NCBI GenBank assembly: GCA_001516055.1
Contig: LOEZ01000096.1
Span: 1-64,000, forward strand
Direction of reading: 5' to 3'
Origin: Gracilibacter sp. BRH_c7a
GTDB taxonomy: Bacteria > Bacillota > Desulfitobacteriia > Desulfitobacteriales > Syntrophobotulaceae
DNA length: 64,000 bases
In this document: one piece after another, positions 9,533-18,087 of the stretch
Layout of the letters: every line of letters starts with the position of its first letter
Position numbering within the stretch: position 1 is the stretch's first letter
Notes under the pieces: generated by a model
Told to the model about the DNA's origin: nothing
What the model saw: only the letters and a program-made list of their open reading frames with translations
The model's database searches: none
Program-made: the position numbers and the translations under genes

Positions 9533-11551
9533 TTAATTCAGACGTTCCTTCAACAGTGGAAATAACTCCGGAGCACTAACCTCATTGATCCATCTCATCG
9601 ACCAAGAACCTATACCTCCAAGATTGAATTCATCCAGGAGATCGAGCTTAGCTGCCCAGCTCTGACCATCATCGAAGTACGCTGTCCGGCGGTACCCGTT
9701 TTCATCTGTATACTTGAATGTAGGAACACCAACTGGATCAGTAGGAGTAGTCTTCCGAGTTATGGTTGCTCCGTATTTGGCAGCAGTTTGGGTAGCTACA
9801 GCCCAACCGAAGGCCTGAGAATCCCAATCTTCTCCGTCATAAGTCCAAGTACGTCCGTAATAAGGGATGCCCATCAGGATTTTTTCCTCAGGAATTTGAG
9901 TAACAGCGTAAGCCATGACCTTTCTTACCCAGTCCAGTGGAGCAATCGGGCCGGGAGCGGAGGTCTTCCAGTGCATATCATAGGACATAATCTGGATGTA
10001 ATCAGCATATTTGGATAGCTCGCGGTAATTATACTCGGCAGTCCAAGGTTCTGCTGTACCTGAAGTCTTGGACATCACTGATATCATCACCAACTTACCT
10101 TGTGGACTAAGCCTTCCATAAATATCTTTCATCAGGGCAGTAAGACCGTACTCAGTATCATCAGCAAGACCTTCCAAATCTACCAGGAAGCCGTCGGCAT
10201 TCGTTTCCTGAACTATCTTTACTACACTGTCTGCGTAGTTCTTACGCTTAGTAGGACTGCGGAGCATATCACTCGCAATCTTTCCACTACTGTATAACAT
10301 GGGAACAACCTTGGCACCCTTGCTCTGTCCCAGGGCGACCAGATATTTTGGTATAGAGGAATTACTGAAACTATAGCCGAAACTGCCATCACTCCGAAGA
10401 TCACCTGCCAGGGTAGGAGAAAGAATATGAATATAATCCGTCAGATTCTCAGGAACATAGGATAAAATTCTTTCATAAGTTCTCAGATCACCATAACCAT
10501 CCCAGAACTGCAAAGATATCCTGGGGGTAACCTTCCCGGTGCGAATCAAACTTTCTGTTTTATAATTGACTGCTCCTGAACCGCCCAGAATAAAGAAATT
10601 ATTCACTAAAGACCGATAATTATTCAGATAAGAAGCCGTGGAAGTATTAAGAAGTCTATATTCATCTTTAGGTACAAGCAGGATAGGATTATACCCTCTG
10701 GCTGCTAAGACTGAACCGGCCAAGGCATCAGGAAAAGAAGCACCTGTGGCAATGATCATCTTATCCAGATTAAAATCTAAGCTGTTAAGGATAGCAGTAT
10801 TGGTCTCATACCTGTCACTACCGCTCAGACGATTCACTTTATATCCAGCCTTCTTCAGCTGATCTTCAGAAGAGACACCGATAACACCCTTTCCTCCAAT
10901 CAGAGTAACTTCAGTCACCCCAAGGGTTTGTAGTGCTTGCATAGTTTCTGCAGGAATGTACTTGGAAGTAGTGAGCAGAAGGGGAATACCGTTGGCCGCT
11001 GCATAAGAGGAGATACTCAAAGCATCCGCATAACTTTCACCAGATACCAAAAAAGCCTTAGTACTATTACTAACGGCTGTAATCGCAATCTTACCAGCGG
11101 TTGCATATCTATTAGCACCTTTGATCCGATAGGTCTGAATGCCGTTTGACTCGAGTTTCTCTTCCACGTTAGTGGATATAGCTCCTGTACCTCCTAAAAT
11201 ATAGACTGAATCGACTCCTAAACGTTTCATCTCTTGGAGTACTTCAGATCGCAGATACTCGGAATTAGTCAGAAGAAGTGGTCCACCTACTGTATCACTG
11301 TTAGCCAGCACTGCACCTGCCAGAGCATCAGGAAAATCATCTCCCCTGGCCAGAACAACGCTTGAGGATTCATCCCAGTTTTCGCTAGCGATATTCACCG
11401 CGGTCTCATACCTTGTACTACCGGAAAAACGTTCTAGATCGATAGCTATATCATCAGCATGGACAGGAGACATGGTGCTGCCCAATCCTGATAAGACACT
11501 ACTTATAAAAAGTAAAGTTAGTATCAAAGTGGCAGTAATCTTTTTAAACAT
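9533..11551 (-). CDS. CWB2 wall-anchored GH18-like protein, copy A
   Basis: 672 aa with a signal peptide (about residues 1-32). Three CWB2 repeats (about 38-325) have the hallmark FSGSTRYETA, FPDALAGA and ILGGTGA-style motifs. A C-terminal GH18 domain of YaaH/SleL type (about 340-672) includes YIQIMSYDMHW, GIPYYGRTW and SWSMRWI. CWB2 modules bind wall anionic polymer non-covalently; GH18 domains of this class act on peptidoglycan N-acetylglucosamine. The active-site strand reads DGFLVDLEG: the Glu is present, but the middle Asp of DxxDxDxE is Leu. A close paralogue with the same change is at 23785-25899. RBS GGAGAGGAG precedes ATG 11551. Wall remodelling, or a lectin-like role if activity is lost, are both possible. 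Confidence 0.88.
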   Translation of the reverse strand: MFKKITATLILTLLFISSVLSGLGSTMSPVHADDIAIDLERFSGSTRYETAVNIASENWDESSSVVLARGDDFPDALAGAVLANSDTVGGPLLLTNSEYLRSEVLQEMKRLGVDSVYILGGTGAISTNVEEKLESNGIQTYRIKGANRYATAGKIAITAVSNSTKAFLVSGESYADALSISSYAAANGIPLLLTTSKYIPAETMQALQTLGVTEVTLIGGKGVIGVSSEDQLKKAGYKVNRLSGSDRYETNTAILNSLDFNLDKMIIATGASFPDALAGSVLAARGYNPILLVPKDEYRLLNTSTASYLNNYRSLVNNFFILGGSGAVNYKTESLIRTGKVTPRISLQFWDGYGDLRTYERILSYVPENLTDYIHILSPTLAGDLRSDGSFGYSFSNSSIPKYLVALGQSKGAKVVPMLYSSGKIASDMLRSPTKRKNYADSVVKIVQETNADGFLVDLEGLADDTEYGLTALMKDIYGRLSPQGKLVMISVMSKTSGTAEPWTAEYNYRELSKYADYIQIMSYDMHWKTSAPGPIAPLDWVRKVMAYAVTQIPEEKILMGIPYYGRTWTYDGEDWDSQAFGWAVATQTAAKYGATITRKTTPTDPVGVPTFKYTDENGYRRTAYFDDGQSWAAKLDLLDEFNLGGIGSWSMRWINEVSAPELFPLLKERLN

Positions 11552-11578
11552 TATCTCCTCTCCTTCCTATGATTAATA

Positions 11579-11607
11579 ATAAAAATGATGGCACACCGAC
11601 CATCATT
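11579..11607 (-). terminator. Terminator-like hairpin between two-component operon and CWB2-GH18 gene
   Basis: AATGATGG (11584-11591) pairs with CCATCATT (11600-11607). On the minus strand it is followed by TTTTTATTATT. It probably ends the regulator/kinase operon read from 13874, but it lies just upstream of ATG 11551, so attenuation of the GH18 gene is also possible. Confidence 0.6.
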
Positions 11608-11642
11608 ATAAGAGAGGGATATTTACTTGTATACAGGTAATG

Positions 11643-11710
11643 TGTGGCAAGGGGACGTTTCGTTTGCCACGCTCGTCCCCTTGCCACACCGCTCGCTATC
11701 CTTTGTCCCC
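11643..11710. repeat. GTCCCC-type dispersed inverted repeat, copy 2
   Basis: Arms TGTGGCAAGGGGACG (11643-11657) and CGTCCCCTTGCCACA (11674-11688) enclose TTTCGTTTGCCACGCT; a further TGTCCCC follows at 11703-11709. The core GGGGACGTTTCGTTTGCCAC recurs, inverted, at about 17929-17948. Confidence 0.7.
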
Positions 11711-11722
11711 GAGTAACTTGGG

Positions 11723-13174
11723 CTACGCTATCGGTAAGGTGAAGCTGAAGATAGAACCTTTCTTGGGGATACTTTCTACGGATACGCGGCCTTTATGCAT
11801 TTCCACGATTTGTTTGACTATAGCCAGGCCGATACCTGATCCGGTATCTGTTCTCGTCCTGGCCTCTTCTACTTTATAGAACTTATCCCAAATATGTTGG
11901 AGGTGATTAGACGGAATACCTTGGCCCGAATCTTGGACATAGATGGTAATCTCGTTAGCGTCAGGAATAACTTGCGCATAGACTTTTATTACTTCAGCCG
12001 TAGTGGTATAACGGAAGGCGTTATCAATAAGGTTGATTAAAACCTGATGAATTCTGTCCTTGTCAACAGTTATTAGCGGAGAATCAGCCAGCAGAGATAC
12101 ATTTAGAGATATTCCTTTCTCTTCTGCTTGCGGGATATAGCGTTGTTGAATCCACTCTAGAAGCTCATTGGCCATGATTGGAGAAAGCTTTAAGCTAATA
12201 TGGCCGGACTGTAAGCTCGAAAGATTAATCAGGTCTTCAACCAGGCGGTTCAAATGCAAAGTGTCTTGAAGCATGATATTGATATAATTGCGATCTTCCT
12301 GAGGATTAATCTTATTATCCTCTAACAATTCCAGGAAACCCCGAAGAGAAGTAAGAGGAGAGCGGAACTCGTGGGAGATATTAGAGAGAAAATCATTTTG
12401 CAATTTCATCAATTTATCTTTTTCCTCGAGACTTTCAACCACTTTGCTAACCGCTAGATTAAAAGTGCCGATTAGATGTTCTAATTCCCCATTCGCTTTA
12501 TAGTCTACGCGTTTTGTGAAATTACCGTCAGAGATCTCTTGGGCTACCTCACTCATTTTTTCAATCGGCCTAGAGATGATTCGGGAAATTATTGTTCCTA
12601 CGATCAGGGCAAAAGGAATTAAGACTATGATGGCATAAAAGGCATACCGCGCCATATTAGCCATGATATTATTCAGGCGTCCTAACGAAGAAGTGACAGC
12701 AACGGCTCCGACCACTGTCTCGGATTCACCATCCCGAATAGGGACGACATTAAAAACAATGTTGTGGTTAGGGCCTGCAACTTGCTTGGTTACAACATTA
12801 CCATTTAGAACACCTTTGATCTCTGGCTCTTCCAGATTCAGGTTATTGCGGACATCTTCATTGGTAGCGGCGATAACCTCTCCATCTTTGTTAATCACCC
12901 AAATAGTGGATCCATACGTGAAGGAAAGAGTCTCGGTAAGCTCTTGAATTTTTTTAGGGGAATTACTAACCATAGGTTCAGTTAACAGTGAACTAATCTT
13001 TTGGACGCGAGCTCCTACTTCAATTCCTTCCATGCTAAAGAAATACTTCTGAGCCAGATTGAAAAAAATCAGGTAGAGGATGGCTACGGTTAAGAGAAGC
13101 AGGCCCAAAAAACTAATCGTTATTTTAAAGGACAGCTTTCTATCTGTGAAGAGAGAAGGTATCTTAGCAAACAT
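11723..13174 (-). CDS. Membrane sensor histidine kinase (HAMP, HisKA, HATPase)
   Basis: 483 aa. First TM segment about 17-38, extracytoplasmic Cache-like sensor about 40-165, second TM about 170-195, HAMP about 195-245 (IISRPIEKMSEVAQEIS). HisKA has the phospho-His in SNISHEFRSPLTSLRG, and the ATPase domain has N-box HQVLINLIDNAFRY, DSGQGIP and GSGIGLAIVKQIVEMH. Its start overlaps the regulator stop by 11 bp, so the two are translationally coupled. It resembles PhoR/ResE-type envelope-stress or nutrient sensors; ligand unknown. Confidence 0.92.
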   Translation of the reverse strand: MFAKIPSLFTDRKLSFKITISFLGLLLLTVAILYLIFFNLAQKYFFSMEGIEVGARVQKISSLLTEPMVSNSPKKIQELTETLSFTYGSTIWVINKDGEVIAATNEDVRNNLNLEEPEIKGVLNGNVVTKQVAGPNHNIVFNVVPIRDGESETVVGAVAVTSSLGRLNNIMANMARYAFYAIIVLIPFALIVGTIISRIISRPIEKMSEVAQEISDGNFTKRVDYKANGELEHLIGTFNLAVSKVVESLEEKDKLMKLQNDFLSNISHEFRSPLTSLRGFLELLEDNKINPQEDRNYINIMLQDTLHLNRLVEDLINLSSLQSGHISLKLSPIMANELLEWIQQRYIPQAEEKGISLNVSLLADSPLITVDKDRIHQVLINLIDNAFRYTTTAEVIKVYAQVIPDANEITIYVQDSGQGIPSNHLQHIWDKFYKVEEARTRTDTGSGIGLAIVKQIVEMHKGRVSVESIPKKGSIFSFTLPIA

Positions 13175-13874
13175 CTTCAGTCACCTCGAATTTATAGCCT
13201 ACTCCCCAGACGGTATGAATATAGGCCAGAGAGCTTTCCTCCCAAAGTTTTTTGCGTAAGTTTTTAATGTGCTCATCAACGGTACGGGTACTCTCTGTAA
13301 ATTCATAGCCCCATATCAGGTTAAGAAGCTGCTCGCGCGAAAAGACCTGCCCTCTGTTCTGAGCCAGGAAATATAGCAGTTCAAACTCCTTAGGCGTTAA
13401 TGGCATGGTTTTTCCATTAATCGATACAATATGTTTAGAGTTATCTATTCTCAATCCGTTGAAATCAATAACGCGACTGGGCTCGGGAGACTTCGTTGCA
13501 TTAGTCGTTCTGCGGAGGATAGCCCGAACTCTGGCCACCAGCTCTCTGGGACTAAAAGGTTTTACCACATAATCGTCTGCTCCCATTTCCAGCCCTAGAA
13601 TGCGGTCATTCTCATGACTTTTAGCAGTTAACATCAGGACGGGTACCCAGGAATCTTTTCCTCCTGTAATCTGGCGGCATACTTCCCAGCCATTCTTTCC
13701 GGGAAGCATAATATCTAGAATGATAAGGTCATATTCATTCTCAGAAGCGAATTTCAGGCCTGTAAGTCCATCTTCAGCCGTGGTTACCCAGAAGCCTTCC
13801 TGCTTCAGACAGAGCTTTAATAATTCGAGAACATGTTTATCATCTTCAATAACTAAAATACGGTATTCTTTCAT
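13164..13874 (-). CDS. OmpR/PhoB-family response regulator
   Basis: 236 aa. Receiver domain (1-120): acidic EDD, phospho-Asp in LIILDIMLPGKNGWEV, Lys in DDYVVKPFSPREL. Winged-helix DNA-binding domain (about 135-232): LTPKEFELLYFLAQNRGQVF and TVDEHIKNLRKKL. First gene of the two-gene operon with the kinase at 11723. A minus-strand sigma-A-like promoter is suggested upstream (TTGACA at 13951-13956, 17 bp, TAATTC). It likely controls envelope genes, but no binding site was identified. Confidence 0.93.
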   Translation of the reverse strand: MKEYRILVIEDDKHVLELLKLCLKQEGFWVTTAEDGLTGLKFASENEYDLIILDIMLPGKNGWEVCRQITGGKDSWVPVLMLTAKSHENDRILGLEMGADDYVVKPFSPRELVARVRAILRRTTNATKSPEPSRVIDFNGLRIDNSKHIVSINGKTMPLTPKEFELLYFLAQNRGQVFSREQLLNLIWGYEFTESTRTVDEHIKNLRKKLWEESSLAYIHTVWGVGYKFEVTEDVC

Positions 13875-13928
13875 CGAAGGCTCTCCTCCTCGACTATAAT
13901 ATAAGCTATTAATATCTTAACATATTAG

Positions 13929-13956
13929 AATTAGGAACGGTTCAATTAAATGTCAA
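13929..13956 (-). promoter_or_regulatory. Candidate sigma-A promoter for the OmpR-type operon
   Basis: On the minus strand TTGACA (13951-13956) is followed after 17 bp by TAATTC, 55-60 bp upstream of the regulator ATG. The -35 coincides with the edge of the repeated small-RNA-like element, so the two signals may share bases. No transcript evidence. Confidence 0.35.
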
Positions 13957-14115
13957 GAATTTGTAAGAAGGATAAACCTTTTGCAAAAGCCATAGACATC
14001 AGTCTTCAGTAATGCTATTCTACGAGCAAGTTAAGTAATGAATTCATCACTTTCTCCTCCTCCCGTAATATAAATATAAGGGCACAGCGTCTCAACATAC
14101 GCTGTGCCCATTTTC
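13951..14115 (+). ncRNA. Candidate small RNA, copy 1
   Basis: About 165 bp that recurs at 21186-21357. Conserved blocks are TGTCAAGA, ATAAACCTTTTG-AAAAGCCATAGACA, GCTATTCTAC-A-CAAGTTA, and CATCACTTTCTC-TCCTCCC, then a terminator. The C-rich tract complements Shine-Dalgarno sequences, as in many Firmicute regulatory RNAs. The terminator stem differs in sequence but keeps pairing (GGGCACAGCG/CGCTGTGCCC here). The layout recalls the endospore-former RNA CsfG; that link is a guess from memory of its architecture, not a search result. Plus orientation is chosen because only that side of the hairpin has a T-rich tail. Confidence 0.5.
14080..14115 (+). terminator. Terminator of small RNA copy 1
   Basis: GGGCACAGCG (14080-14089) pairs perfectly with CGCTGTGCCC (14100-14109), followed by ATTTTCT. 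In minus orientation it could also slow readthrough from the DoxX gene. Confidence 0.7.
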
Positions 14116-14195
14116 TATTAATTGCCGGGAAGAAGATGTTCAGATTCTAACCGACAGAGGGAGGACTTAATCTTCTGCTTATTAAGCTGAAAGTA

Positions 14196-14765
14196 TTACT
14201 TAGATGCTTGAGAGGCAGTTCTAAGGCTTCTAGGTAATACGAAATTAAATACATCAATTCCTTTAAACCTAAGGTATCCTTCTAATCCGATCAGTTCAGC
14301 ATATCTGGCAAAGTACATCATAGGTAAATTCGTCCAAATGTAGCCAAAATTGTTAAATGAGCCTCCGGCCATGAACTGAGTATTCATGAACATTGCGATG
14401 AAAGCAGCCAAGAATATTTTAAATCCAAATATCATAAATAATCCAACTGTAATTTCAAAAACAACGACTAGCAAATCAGTGAATGCCGGGGTACCTAAAA
14501 AGATATGATCTGCAACCCAGCCAAAAACCTTGTTAATATAAAGTGGATCAAAACGCGTAACTTCTGGACCTGCAATGTTACTAACAACTGTTTCAATTTT
14601 TCCGGCTGAATTAAGTTTACCATCACCTAACCATGCTAACTTACCCCATCCGGATTTAAGCCATGCCCATCCATAGATTACTCTTGCTACTGTAAGAATG
14701 AGTACGAGAGCTGCAACCTTCCAATCCTGTAACTGTTTTTTCACTTCATTAATATAGGCAGCCAT
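14196..14765 (-). CDS. DoxX/TQO-small-subunit family membrane protein
   Basis: 189 aa with four predicted membrane spans (about 15-40, 88-110, 112-135, 140-160). The opening VKKQLQDWKVAALVLILTVARVIYGWAWLKSGWGKL is typical of the DoxX family, as is the G-x-F-N-N-F-G-Y-I-W-T-N segment. The family includes the small subunit of thiosulfate:quinone oxidoreductase and proteins tied to redox or membrane stress; the electron donor here is unknown. GGAGGAGG lies 7 bp before ATG 14765. Expression almost certainly uses sigma-54: a perfect -24/-12 element lies about 95-110 bp upstream and a sigma-54 activator gene is divergent. Confidence 0.8.
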   Translation of the reverse strand: MAAYINEVKKQLQDWKVAALVLILTVARVIYGWAWLKSGWGKLAWLGDGKLNSAGKIETVVSNIAGPEVTRFDPLYINKVFGWVADHIFLGTPAFTDLLVVVFEITVGLFMIFGFKIFLAAFIAMFMNTQFMAGGSFNNFGYIWTNLPMMYFARYAELIGLEGYLRFKGIDVFNFVLPRSLRTASQASK

Positions 14766-14859
14766 ATTTGAAAACCTCCTCCAAAAAATTATTTAATAGT
14801 TTTAACAAAAAAACAAAAAAATGATAAAAGCAATAAATCTACCTGCCACTATTTAATAA

Positions 14860-14875
14860 TGCAAATTTCGTGCCA
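14860..14875 (-). promoter_or_regulatory. Sigma-54 (-24/-12) promoter of the DoxX gene
   Basis: Read on the minus strand the 16 bases are TGGCACGAAATTTGCA, an exact match to TGGCAC-N5-TTGCA. The expected transcription start is near 14848, leaving a leader of about 80 nt before ATG 14765. The only sigma-54 activator gene in the window lies divergently at 15216. Confidence 0.88.
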
Positions 14876-14917
14876 ACTATATAAAACAGCTCATTTTACA
14901 GGTTTTTCAATAATGGT

Positions 14918-15194
14918 GTTAACTAACTTATTCCTATATAGTTAACGCAGCTACTGCTTGAAAAATATTGAAAGTATAGATAGTTTTCCTCAAAAGTTTG
15001 ATGTGAATTCAATTATTTGAGATAAAGCAATACTATTAAAACTATAGGATTAGTTGACTTCTAAAGCTTCTTTTTTGTATGATGTGTTATAAGAAAATAG
15101 TTATTTGGGGAATGTATAAAATTCTCTTAGATAGTAGCAAAGTATGAATAAATAATACGTTAACTGAACTGTTAACCTGATAACCAAAGTTAAC
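14918..15194. promoter_or_regulatory. Five GTTAAC sites, putative enhancer elements
   Basis: GTTAAC occurs at 14918, 14941, 15159, 15171 and 15189. Two lie 43 and 66 bp behind the sigma-54 promoter; three cluster just ahead of the activator start. GTTAAC-TGAACT-GTTAAC (15159-15176) is a spaced pair. The arrangement fits upstream activating sites for DoxX induction plus autoregulation. A role as binding sites is inferred. The intervening DNA (14950-15150) is A/T-rich with no ORF. Confidence 0.55.
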
Positions 15195-15215
15195 AGAAAG
15201 AGAGAAGTTGATTGA

Positions 15216-17324
15216 ATGAAGCCGGAATTATTAAAAAAATTTCCGAGATTCTTGCGCTATGATTCGGAAGACAAGATCGAGTTTGCTTGGGGAATAGATA
15301 ATGACTTAAAAGTTGGGCAAGAAATGTTTGAACACTATCATATCCCAGGGAGTATAAAACGATTAGAGCTTCTCAAGGAAGATCTCGATCAGCTCTTTCT
15401 TGTCGAGAATCTTGCGAATTACGCAACAGCTCCCCAAGAAATCATCGATGCCATCGTGGAGAGAGTCAAGCAGGCAGTTCAGTTTGAACGGTTTGACCTT
15501 GTCAGAGTCAACCGGTCGTTGCGCCACTTCAATTTTGAATACTCCATCGGGGTTGATGTCGAAGGTGTAATCCGTACAGCATATAAAGGTATATCCGAAT
15601 CATCATTAGGTTGGATATTCAATAATGAACAATCCTACCTTGTCGAGAACTTCACGCCGGAAACTCATCGATTCAGTGAAGACTCACAGCTCTATCAGAC
15701 AGGTTTTCGTTCCGTGCTCCGGGTACCTATTATTTTTAACCATGGGGTTATCGGAGTAATTCTGCTTGCCAGTATGGAGCCTGAACATTATCAATTAGAA
15801 GATGCTTTCTTACTTCAGAAACTTTCTCAATCAGTGGCCCAAGCTTTTTTTCATGCCGGGGTACAGCAGGAACAAGAGTACAATACCTTAGCTTCCTCTA
15901 CTTTGCTGCAGACGGTTGTCAGCATGAATCGAGTAGGAGATAGAACTGAATTTTTAAATGCCTATTGCCAGACGTTACAACAGTTGGCGAAAACGGATAG
16001 AGTCGGACTATTTCTTGTTGATGATGAGAAAGATGAATACTGCTATATTGCAGAGGCTGGGAAGAAGCTGGCGATTGCGGTGGGGGAATGGCTTCCGATT
16101 AGCAATCTACCTTTTAGAGAGATGCTTAAGTCCCAGAGCATCGTGGCTTTTAACCTTGCTGATCCCCGCTATGGGAATATGGATGAATTACTTGGCAGAG
16201 GGTTTACAGCAGCACTCTATGCACCTATCAAAAATTCCCAAGGACGTATTAAAGCTTGTCTGGGGACCGCCACAGCAGATGAAAGTGCCATGTCCAACGG
16301 AATGGCGGGGTTATTTAAAGTCGCATCTGAACAATTATCTTTTATCATGATGCAGAGTACCCCCGATATAGCCGATAATAAGAAAACCGAGCAGACCACC
16401 TTGGTAAAACCAGAAGGATTCGAAGAAATTATAGGATCTTCAAAAACCATGCAGGATACCATTCAGAAAGCGGCTACAGTTTCACACTATGAATTTCCGA
16501 TTCTTCTTTTAGGGGAGACGGGAACGGGGAAAGAATTGTTTGCCAAAGCAATACATCGTTCCAGTGCCGTTTCCAAGGGTCCATTCATCGTGGTCAACTC
16601 TGCCGCAATTCCAGATAACCTGCTTGAATCTGAACTCTTCGGTTATAAAGAAGGAGCTTTTACAGGAGGATTAAAAGGCGGCAAAAAAGGGAAAATACTA
16701 CTTGCACATGGGGGCACCCTTTTTCTCGATGAGATTGGAGAGCTGTCCTTAGAGTTACAGGCTAAACTCCTGCGCGTTATTCAAGAAAAGGAAGTTGAAC
16801 CGTTGGGTTCGGAGAAACCTATCCCCATTGAGGTCAGAATTATCTCGGCAACTCACCGAAATCTTAAGGAAATGGTTAAGAATCACGAGTTTAGAGAGGA
16901 CCTGTATTATCGACTTAACAGTATTGAAATAAAAATACCCCCGCTCAAGGAACGGGGCCAAGATATCATCGAGCTCGCAGATAACATGCTCCAAGACTTG
17001 TCAAGGCGCAATGGTAAACGTACGAAGCGATTATCCAGCGAAGCAATCCAAGCTCTCTTAGACTGCGATTGCCCAGGAAATGTCCGGCAGCTGCAAAACA
17101 TTATTAACTGGGCTTTTGCATTTGCTGATAGTGACGTCATTAAGATCGAAGACCTGCCACCAGAGATGCAGATAAAAGTCAGGGAGAATGAAGAGGAGTC
17201 CGAGGTAGAAGAACTCGCCAGACTATTAGAAGAATTCAAGGGTAACAAGACAGCCTTAGCCAACTATTTAGGAATCACCAGGACGGGGTTATGGAAGAAG
17301 CTGAAGCGGTTGGGATTACAGTAA
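15216..17324 (+). CDS. Sigma-54-dependent transcriptional activator (GAF-AAA-Fis)
   Basis: 702 aa. Two GAF-type sensory regions (about 70-215 and 225-385) precede the AAA+ domain (about 405-640): Walker A GETGTGKE, the sigma-54 contact loop ([15 protein letters not shown]), Walker [13 protein letters not shown], and R-fingers in [10 protein letters not shown] Fis-type HTH closes the protein (about 665-702, [20 protein letters not shown]). The loop reads GAFTGG rather than GAFTGA. The activator hydrolyses ATP to open RNA polymerase-sigma-54 complexes. The divergent DoxX gene is the obvious target. Start: ATG 15216, preceded by AGAGAGAAG. Confidence 0.93.
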   Translation: MKPELLKKFPRFLRYDSEDKIEFAWGIDNDLKVGQEMFEHYHIPGSIKRLELLKEDLDQLFLVENLANYATAPQEIIDAIVERVKQAVQFERFDLVRVNRSLRHFNFEYSIGVDVEGVIRTAYKGISESSLGWIFNNEQSYLVENFTPETHRFSEDSQLYQTGFRSVLRVPIIFNHGVIGVILLASMEPEHYQLEDAFLLQKLSQSVAQAFFHAGVQQEQEYNTLASSTLLQTVVSMNRVGDRTEFLNAYCQTLQQLAKTDRVGLFLVDDEKDEYCYIAEAGKKLAIAVGEWLPISNLPFREMLKSQSIVAFNLADPRYGNMDELLGRGFTAALYAPIKNSQGRIKACLGTATADESAMSNGMAGLFKVASEQLSFIMMQSTPDIADNKKTEQTTLVKPEGFEEIIGSSKTMQDTIQKAATVSHYEFPILLLGETGTGKELFAKAIHRSSAVSKGPFIVVNSAAIPDNLLESELFGYKEGAFTGGLKGGKKGKILLAHGGTLFLDEIGELSLELQAKLLRVIQEKEVEPLGSEKPIPIEVRIISATHRNLKEMVKNHEFREDLYYRLNSIEIKIPPLKERGQDIIELADNMLQDLSRRNGKRTKRLSSEAIQALLDCDCPGNVRQLQNIINWAFAFADSDVIKIEDLPPEMQIKVRENEEESEVEELARLLEEFKGNKTALANYLGITRTGLWKKLKRLGLQ

Positions 17325-17442
17325 AGTTGAATAAGATTGCAGTCACAACAGCAGCCCCATCACTAAAGTGCTAACATTACTCAATAAGTAATTAGCGATA
17401 TGGGTAGAAGGCCCCAGTACTAGATGTGCAAGGGAAATCAAG

Positions 17443-17488
17443 GCCCCGCAGGCAGAGTCGAATTAACTCACCTGCGGGGCTTTTTTTA
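17443..17488 (+). terminator. Terminator after the sigma-54 activator
   Basis: GCCCCGCAGG (17443-17452) and CCTGCGGGGC (17471-17480) form a 10-bp perfect stem followed by seven T. Confidence 0.9.
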
Positions 17489-17518
17489 CTAAGAAATAAC
17501 TTGAAGGACATGATCACT

Positions 17519-17791
17519 CTAAGAAATTTCCTCTTTCTTCTCATCCAGCTTATTATTGATTTCAACCAAGTTCTCGTAAATTTTGAAAATAACCATAAGT
17601 AATTCGCAATAAATCCTTGTACCTATAGGGCCTAGAATCATAGTTGCAAGACCCATCAAAACCGCAATCCCGCCCTCGGTTAAAATGGCAATGCCTATCA
17701 ATACAGAAATAACGGTACCTATCCAGAATATAATTTTAATAAAAGGTGGAGTAATCATTTTGTCGAATTTAACAAATTGGCTGAAACTCAT
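17519..17791 (-). CDS. DUF4282 small membrane protein
   Basis: 90 aa. MSFSQFVKFDKMITPPFIK followed by two membrane spans (about 18-40 and 45-65), RIYCELLMVIFKIYENLVEI and a charged Lys/Glu tail match the DUF4282 family (N-terminal F-FDK-ITP, then R-Y-E). Function unknown. Monocistronic; AAGGGGA lies just upstream of ATG 17791. The terminator at 17443-17488 could serve both strands. Confidence 0.8.
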   Translation of the reverse strand: MSFSQFVKFDKMITPPFIKIIFWIGTVISVLIGIAILTEGGIAVLMGLATMILGPIGTRIYCELLMVIFKIYENLVEINNKLDEKKEEIS

Positions 17792-17911
17792 AGCAATCCC
17801 CTTCCATTTTTTAGAAATTACCCTATCACATTATAGGGAGTAATAGGTGTTAATTGGTACTATTTATATGTCAAGTGAGGAGTATAAAGACCCTGCTTCA
17901 GTTTAAATATC

Positions 17912-17984
17912 GGTAGGGTGGCAGGGAGGTGGCAAACGAAACGTCCCCCTGCCACCCTACCCCTGCCACCCTGCCACCATTTTT
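17912..17984. repeat. GTCCCC-type dispersed inverted repeat, copy 3
   Basis: Perfect 15-bp arms GGTAGGGTGGCAGGG (17912-17926) and CCCTGCCACCCTACC (17947-17961) enclose AGGTGGCAAACGAAACGTCC. Extra CCTGCCACC units and seven T follow. The inner GTGGCAAACGAAACGTCCCC is the reverse complement of the core of copy 2. It lies about 100 bp upstream of the DUF5667 gene. Confidence 0.7.
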
Positions 17985-18087
17985 TTATCCCAAAATCATA
18001 AAAAGGTACCAAAATTTAACGAAGACTGCGAATCACTATGGTGTACAAGTTGTACAAGAATAAAACGCAAGGGAGTAGAAAAAAAGG

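Noticed and set aside
14000-14060. 10-codon minus-strand ORF inside small RNA copy 1
   Set aside because: Both copies could encode a 10-aa peptide after a GGAGGAG, but the two peptides share few residues (MNSLLNLLVE and MKFITNLFVE), the frame is very short, and the terminator favours the plus strand. Worth remembering but not supported.
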